Part shown: in pieces, positions 60,783-64,000 of the stretch | How positions within the stretch are numbered: position 1 is the first letter of the stretch | Layout: each line of letters starts with the position of its first letter | DNA from: SAR92 clade bacterium H231 | GTDB taxonomy: Bacteria > Pseudomonadota > Gammaproteobacteria > Pseudomonadales > Porticoccaceae | Direction: 5' to 3' | DNA length: 64,000 nt | Assembly: GCA_025153775.1 (NCBI GenBank) | Contig: JAOALC010000003.1 | Location: forward strand, 248,001-312,000 | Notes under the pieces: model-generated | What the model was told of the DNA's origin: nothing | Seen by the model: only the letters and a program-made list of their open reading frames with translations | Database searches by the model: none | Translations under genes and position numbers: made by a program

Positions 60783-61400
60783 ATGAAAAAGTTATTTCTG
60801 GTAGCTGTTATTGCTCTCTGGCCTTTCATATTGTTACCAGCGCAGGCAGACACCGTTGAGCTGCTCAGTATCTGGGCAGCAGACAAGCCAAATGCTTCGG
60901 GCGGTGTCGACGAAGATGGCGATGGTTCTATTGATCAAGGCTATGGCTCCTGCATTGTTCCCAACTGTGAGGTCAATACAGGGGATTTAAGCAAAATTAC
61001 CTCTGATGAGTTCTGGCAGGGCAGTAGCGCCAATGACCACCCCAACCCAGATATGCAAAATATGTTGGCTTTTGAGGGTTTCAGCCTGGGCAGTCTCTCT
61101 AAAACTCTAGAGGTAGAACCTGCGAGCACAAAGAGTCTGCTTTCCAGTATAGATTTCTCCGGTTATATCACAGTTAAAGCCTCTGGCTCTGTTTGGCTTT
61201 ATCTGGTTGAGGATATGGACAGCAACGGAGTTGAGATCACCATAGGTCAAGCGCTCGACGGCAAGTTACACGATATTTCCCACTATTCTGAATGGGGTGT
61301 TGCCGAGATACCCATACCTGCGGCTGTGTGGTTCTTTATCACCGGCCTAGTTGGACTATTTGGCCTTCGCGGGCGGAGATGCGGTGTAACACCAGATTAA
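60783..61400 (+). CDS. Exported protein with VPLPA/PEP-CTERM-like sorting tail (candidate exosortase substrate)
   Basis: A 205-residue exported protein with a signal peptide (cleavage after AQA near residue 23) and a C-terminal signal of the exosortase type: EIPIPAAVWFF, hydrophobic segment ITGLVGLFGL, then RGRR. The IPIPA core matches VPLPA/PEP-CTERM variants. The middle has Asp-rich segments (GVDEDGDGSID) that may bind calcium. I choose the ATG at 60783, seven bases after AGGG, over the TTG at 60777. It precedes a polysaccharide locus, as is usual for this sorting system. No exosortase is in the window. Confidence 0.78.
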   Translation: MKKLFLVAVIALWPFILLPAQADTVELLSIWAADKPNASGGVDEDGDGSIDQGYGSCIVPNCEVNTGDLSKITSDEFWQGSSANDHPNPDMQNMLAFEGFSLGSLSKTLEVEPASTKSLLSSIDFSGYITVKASGSVWLYLVEDMDSNGVEITIGQALDGKLHDISHYSEWGVAEIPIPAAVWFFITGLVGLFGLRGRRCGVTPD

Positions 61401-61503
61401 AGTGATAACTGCGTCTCATTTCTGCTGATAAGAGATTCGCACAATAATTATTTATAGATACACTTTTCGCTGAGAACTCAAAACTCGGCAGTTATTTCGG
61501 TAT

Positions 61504-62916
61504 ATGAAAGATTTATCAAGGATGGTACGTCCCCAGGACGCAAAAATTAACGCGCTCTCTCGTCTGATCGATGCAGGGATTATTTGCAGCACCCTAGTGG
61601 CCCTGGTCTCTATACTTCAACTTGAATGGTTGCCCTCCTACAACTGGTTGCTGCTGATTGCCATACTGCTATTTAGTTTCTTTACCGAGTGCAGCCGCAC
61701 CTACAAAGCCTGGCGAGACATAAGCATAAGTGCCGAACTTATAGCAGTGACCAGCAACTGGGGCATTATTGTGGCGATTTTTGTTGCCATCGAATTTATT
61801 TTTCACCCGGTCGACCTCTACAATCGCGAGATGGTGCTCTACTGGTTTGTGCTGACCCCTATCGAGTTGATCTCCTGGCATTCCATTATGCGCATGCTAC
61901 TGCGGGCATTTCGCAGCACAGTGGTCAGTGCTAAAAAGGTTGCGATCTACGGTGCCACAGAACTGGGCGTGGGCCTGGAAAAGCGCATTCAATCAATGCC
62001 CTGGGCCGGCTACCATTTTATTGGCTACTTTGACGATCGCCGCACCAATGGCAACCGCCGCTTTATTTCAGATCCAACTCTTATAAAAGGTAGCTCTCAG
62101 GATCTGATTGAGCAGGCCCGCAAAGGGGAAATAAACACTATTTTTATTACTCTGCCCCTGGCCGCCGAAGCTCGCATCAAAAGCCTGTTAAACCAATTGT
62201 CAGATACCACAGTATCCGCCTATATGATGCTGGACCTATTTAGCTTTGACCTACTCAACGCCAGTTGGTTGGATATTCAGGGCATGCCTGCGGTGAGTAT
62301 TTTTGAGTCACCCCACAGAGGGCTGGATAGCATCAGCAAACGCATATTCGATGTGGTTTGCAGTATATTAATTCTTATATTAATCGCTGTGCCTATGCTG
62401 ATGATTGCCACTGGTATCAAGCTTACCTCTAAGGGCCCGGTAATCTTCCGCCAGCAGCGCTATGGCATAGGCGGCGAGCCTATCAGTGTCTGGAAATTTC
62501 GCACCATGATATGCACAGGCTCTGAGAATGGCGAGGTGATTCAAGCCAGCAAAACCGACCAAAGAATTACCCCCTTTGGGCGCTTCTTGCGCAGAACCTC
62601 ACTGGATGAGTTGCCACAGTTTTTTAATGTGATCGCTGGCACCATGTCCATAGTGGGCCCCAGGCCCCATGCAGTGACCCACAATGAATTTTATCGCACC
62701 GCTATTCACGGCTATATGCTCAGGCATAAAGTCAAACCGGGCATCACTGGGCTGGCCCAGGTAAAAGGTTACCGCGGCCAGACCGAAGAGCTGGAAAAAA
62801 TGGAAGGGCGCATAAAATACGACCTGGAATATATACGCAACTGGTCCCTCTGGTTAGACCTCAAGCTTATTGTGGTCACAGTGTTTGTGGGCTTTACCAA
62901 CAAGAACGCCTACTGA
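61504..62916 (+). CDS. Undecaprenyl-phosphate glycosylphosphotransferase (WcaJ-like)
   Basis: A 470-residue integral membrane enzyme that starts exopolysaccharide repeat units by moving a sugar-1-phosphate to undecaprenyl phosphate. It has about four N-terminal membrane segments (residues 20-130), a central Rossmann-like CoA_binding_3 domain (AIYGATELGVGLEKRIQ near 145), another membrane segment near 285-305, and the catalytic PssA/WcaJ domain with DELPQFFNVIAGTMSIVGPR near 385. The sugar is probably glucose or galactose, but sequence does not fix it. Confidence 0.88.
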   Translation: MKDLSRMVRPQDAKINALSRLIDAGIICSTLVALVSILQLEWLPSYNWLLLIAILLFSFFTECSRTYKAWRDISISAELIAVTSNWGIIVAIFVAIEFIFHPVDLYNREMVLYWFVLTPIELISWHSIMRMLLRAFRSTVVSAKKVAIYGATELGVGLEKRIQSMPWAGYHFIGYFDDRRTNGNRRFISDPTLIKGSSQDLIEQARKGEINTIFITLPLAAEARIKSLLNQLSDTTVSAYMMLDLFSFDLLNASWLDIQGMPAVSIFESPHRGLDSISKRIFDVVCSILILILIAVPMLMIATGIKLTSKGPVIFRQQRYGIGGEPISVWKFRTMICTGSENGEVIQASKTDQRITPFGRFLRRTSLDELPQFFNVIAGTMSIVGPRPHAVTHNEFYRTAIHGYMLRHKVKPGITGLAQVKGYRGQTEELEKMEGRIKYDLEYIRNWSLWLDLKLIVVTVFVGFTNKNAY

Positions 62917-63010
62917 AAACCAAACTGGAGGGCAGTTAAGCGTCGCAACATGAAATTCAGGTCTACAATTAACTGGAATGGATATAACTAATACCACAGG
63001 AACGGTAATC

Positions 63011-63583
63011 ATGAACAGCAAATGGCAAAGCAGCAGACTGTGCACTTTAATCGCATTGGCAGGGATATTATTGGCGGGATTGGCCAATGCTGCGAAAGCA
63101 GACACCTATTTATTAAACCCCGGAGATCAGCTCGATATCTCTGTTTGGAATGAAGAAGCACTACAAAAAACCATTATTGTGCTGCCCGATGGCATGATCT
63201 CATTTCCACTGGTAGGCCATCTTAGGGCTGCCGGGCGCAGCGCCGCAGCAGTGGAAAAAGCCATCTCTGACAAGCTCGACTCCTTTATAGCTGAACCCGA
63301 GGTCAATGTCACAGTCACCAGCACCAGGGGCAATGTGACCTATGTGGTGGGCAAGGTGCTTAAGCCCGGCCCCATTGTGATGGTGCAGAACACCAATGTG
63401 ATGCAGGCGTTGGCTATTGCTGGGGGTATCAATGAATTTGCCTCAGGTAACGCCATTAAAATAATCCGCAGCAATGGAGAGGAGCCAATTATTCTCAAGG
63501 TGCGTTATTCAGATTTAGAGAAGGGCAGCGACCTATCTAGCAATCACAGACTACAGGCCGGAGACGTGATAGTCGTACCCTAG
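63011..63583 (+). CDS. Periplasmic polysaccharide export protein (Wza-like)
   Basis: The 190-residue exported protein has a signal peptide (cleavage near ANAAKA, residue 31) and the Poly_export and SLBB domains: YLLNPGDQLDISVWNEEALQ, LPDGMISFPLVGHLRAAG and VVGKVLKPGPI. Unlike Wza, no lipobox cysteine follows the signal peptide and the length is short, as in PEP-CTERM-associated exporters. I choose the ATG at 63011. It lies 16 bases before the beta-barrel gene and is likely to help polymer cross the envelope. Confidence 0.87.
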   Translation: MNSKWQSSRLCTLIALAGILLAGLANAAKADTYLLNPGDQLDISVWNEEALQKTIIVLPDGMISFPLVGHLRAAGRSAAAVEKAISDKLDSFIAEPEVNVTVTSTRGNVTYVVGKVLKPGPIVMVQNTNVMQALAIAGGINEFASGNAIKIIRSNGEEPIILKVRYSDLEKGSDLSSNHRLQAGDVIVVP

Positions 63584-63598
63584 TCCATGGAGGGCAAT

Positions 63599-64000
63599 AT
63601 GAAAAAAACAGCAAAATATGCAGCGGTGGTGGCCGCATCAATATTGGTTCCCGCAGTTGCCTCTTATGCGGGCACCTGGGTTCCCGACTGGGGTCTGGAC
63701 ACCAGTGCCAGCTATGACGACAACTTTTTTATGGATGACACAGAGCAGGATACCTGGCGCTATAGCATCAAGCCTGAACTCTCGTTGCGCTACCTGACAC
63801 CGGCGGTTGAATCCTCTTTAAATGCCAGTCTGGCGGCGCGCCGTTATTCTGAGTTTGAGGAGTTTGATACCACAGATCCCTCGATTCAATGGGACAACAG
63901 TATTTCTGGCCAGCGCTCTGTCTGGACCTTAAATTTTGGCTATCAGGAAAATTCTCAGCGAGACTTTGCTGAGCTCGACACCGGTCAGTTTAATTCCAAC
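63599..64000 (+). CDS. Outer-membrane beta-barrel protein of the polysaccharide locus (partial, C-terminus beyond window)
   Basis: The first 134 codons are present. The start ATG follows GGAGG by six bases. A signal peptide (cleavage after SYA near residue 25) leads into alternating polar/hydrophobic strands (WGLDTSASYDDNFFMDDTEQ, YSIKPELSLRYLTPAVESSL) typical of the barrel proteins that accompany exosortase-type loci. The order (transferase, exporter, barrel) supports this role. The frame stays open to the right edge. Confidence 0.8.
   Translation, partial: MKKTAKYAAVVAASILVPAVASYAGTWVPDWGLDTSASYDDNFFMDDTEQDTWRYSIKPELSLRYLTPAVESSLNASLAARRYSEFEEFDTTDPSIQWDNSISGQRSVWTLNFGYQENSQRDFAELDTGQFNSN

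Overview
The window is chromosomal core DNA of a marine-type gammaproteobacterium. Gene order along most of it matches what I recall of Pseudomonas and its relatives: rpoN-lptBAC-kdsCD, then mlaC-ibaG-murA-hisGDC-degS/algW; yhbY/rlmE-ftsH-folP-glmM-tpiA-secG-tRNA; rimP-nusA-infB-rbfA-truB-rpsO-pnp; recN/grpE-dnaK-dnaJ-dapB-carAB-greA; and corC-ypjD/ffh-rpsP-rimM-trmD-rplS. Moderate GC content, a DmdA-like protein and an exosortase-type polysaccharide locus suggest an oligotrophic marine lineage such as the SAR92/Porticoccaceae group. That placement is inference.

Layout. 1-5.3 kb, minus strand: sigma-54 (partial), the LPS export ATPase and periplasmic bridge (LptB, LptA, LptC), the KDO pathway (KdsC, KdsD) and a Ca/Na exchanger. 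5.4-12.3 kb: a lone mlaC, then ibaG, murA, hisG-hisD-hisC, a DegS/AlgW protease and yhbY. 12.3-18.5 kb: rRNA methylation, FtsH, folate, amino sugar, glycolysis and Sec genes, ending in tRNA-Leu(GAG). 18.6-22.8 kb: an accessory cassette (DmdA-like aminomethyltransferase, CoA-binding protein, crotonase-fold protein lacking both catalytic glutamates, acyl-CoA ligase) followed by djlA. It lies between tRNA-Leu and tRNA-fMet, which I recall as close neighbours in relatives. 23.6-32.8 kb: the metY-nusA-infB-pnp transcription and translation block. 33-47.6 kb: an unknown gene, recN, the heat-shock operon with sigma-32 promoters, dapB, carAB with a probable attenuator, greA, argF and argD. 47.7-51.8 kb: a probable Fur-controlled porin/FMN-protein/PepSY operon, divergent grxD with a 19-bp minisatellite after its stop codon, and a peroxiredoxin. 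51.9-60.6 kb: an outer-membrane protein, two NUDIX hydrolases, a gamma carbonic anhydrase, a CorC-type protein, a CcsA-like protein, ffh and the rpsP-rplS operon. 60.7-64 kb: the start of an exopolysaccharide locus, with a candidate exosortase substrate behind a CRP-type site, a polyprenyl glycosylphosphotransferase, a Wza-like export protein and a partial beta-barrel protein.

The most interesting points are the DmdA-like cassette, the carA leader with mutually exclusive hairpins, the Fur-box redox operon, the GrxD stop-codon minisatellite, the orphan mlaC, the long pnp leader hairpin and the unexplained structured leader of the exosortase-substrate gene. No phage, insertion sequence, CRISPR array or rRNA gene was seen, and no gap between genes exceeds 300 bases.
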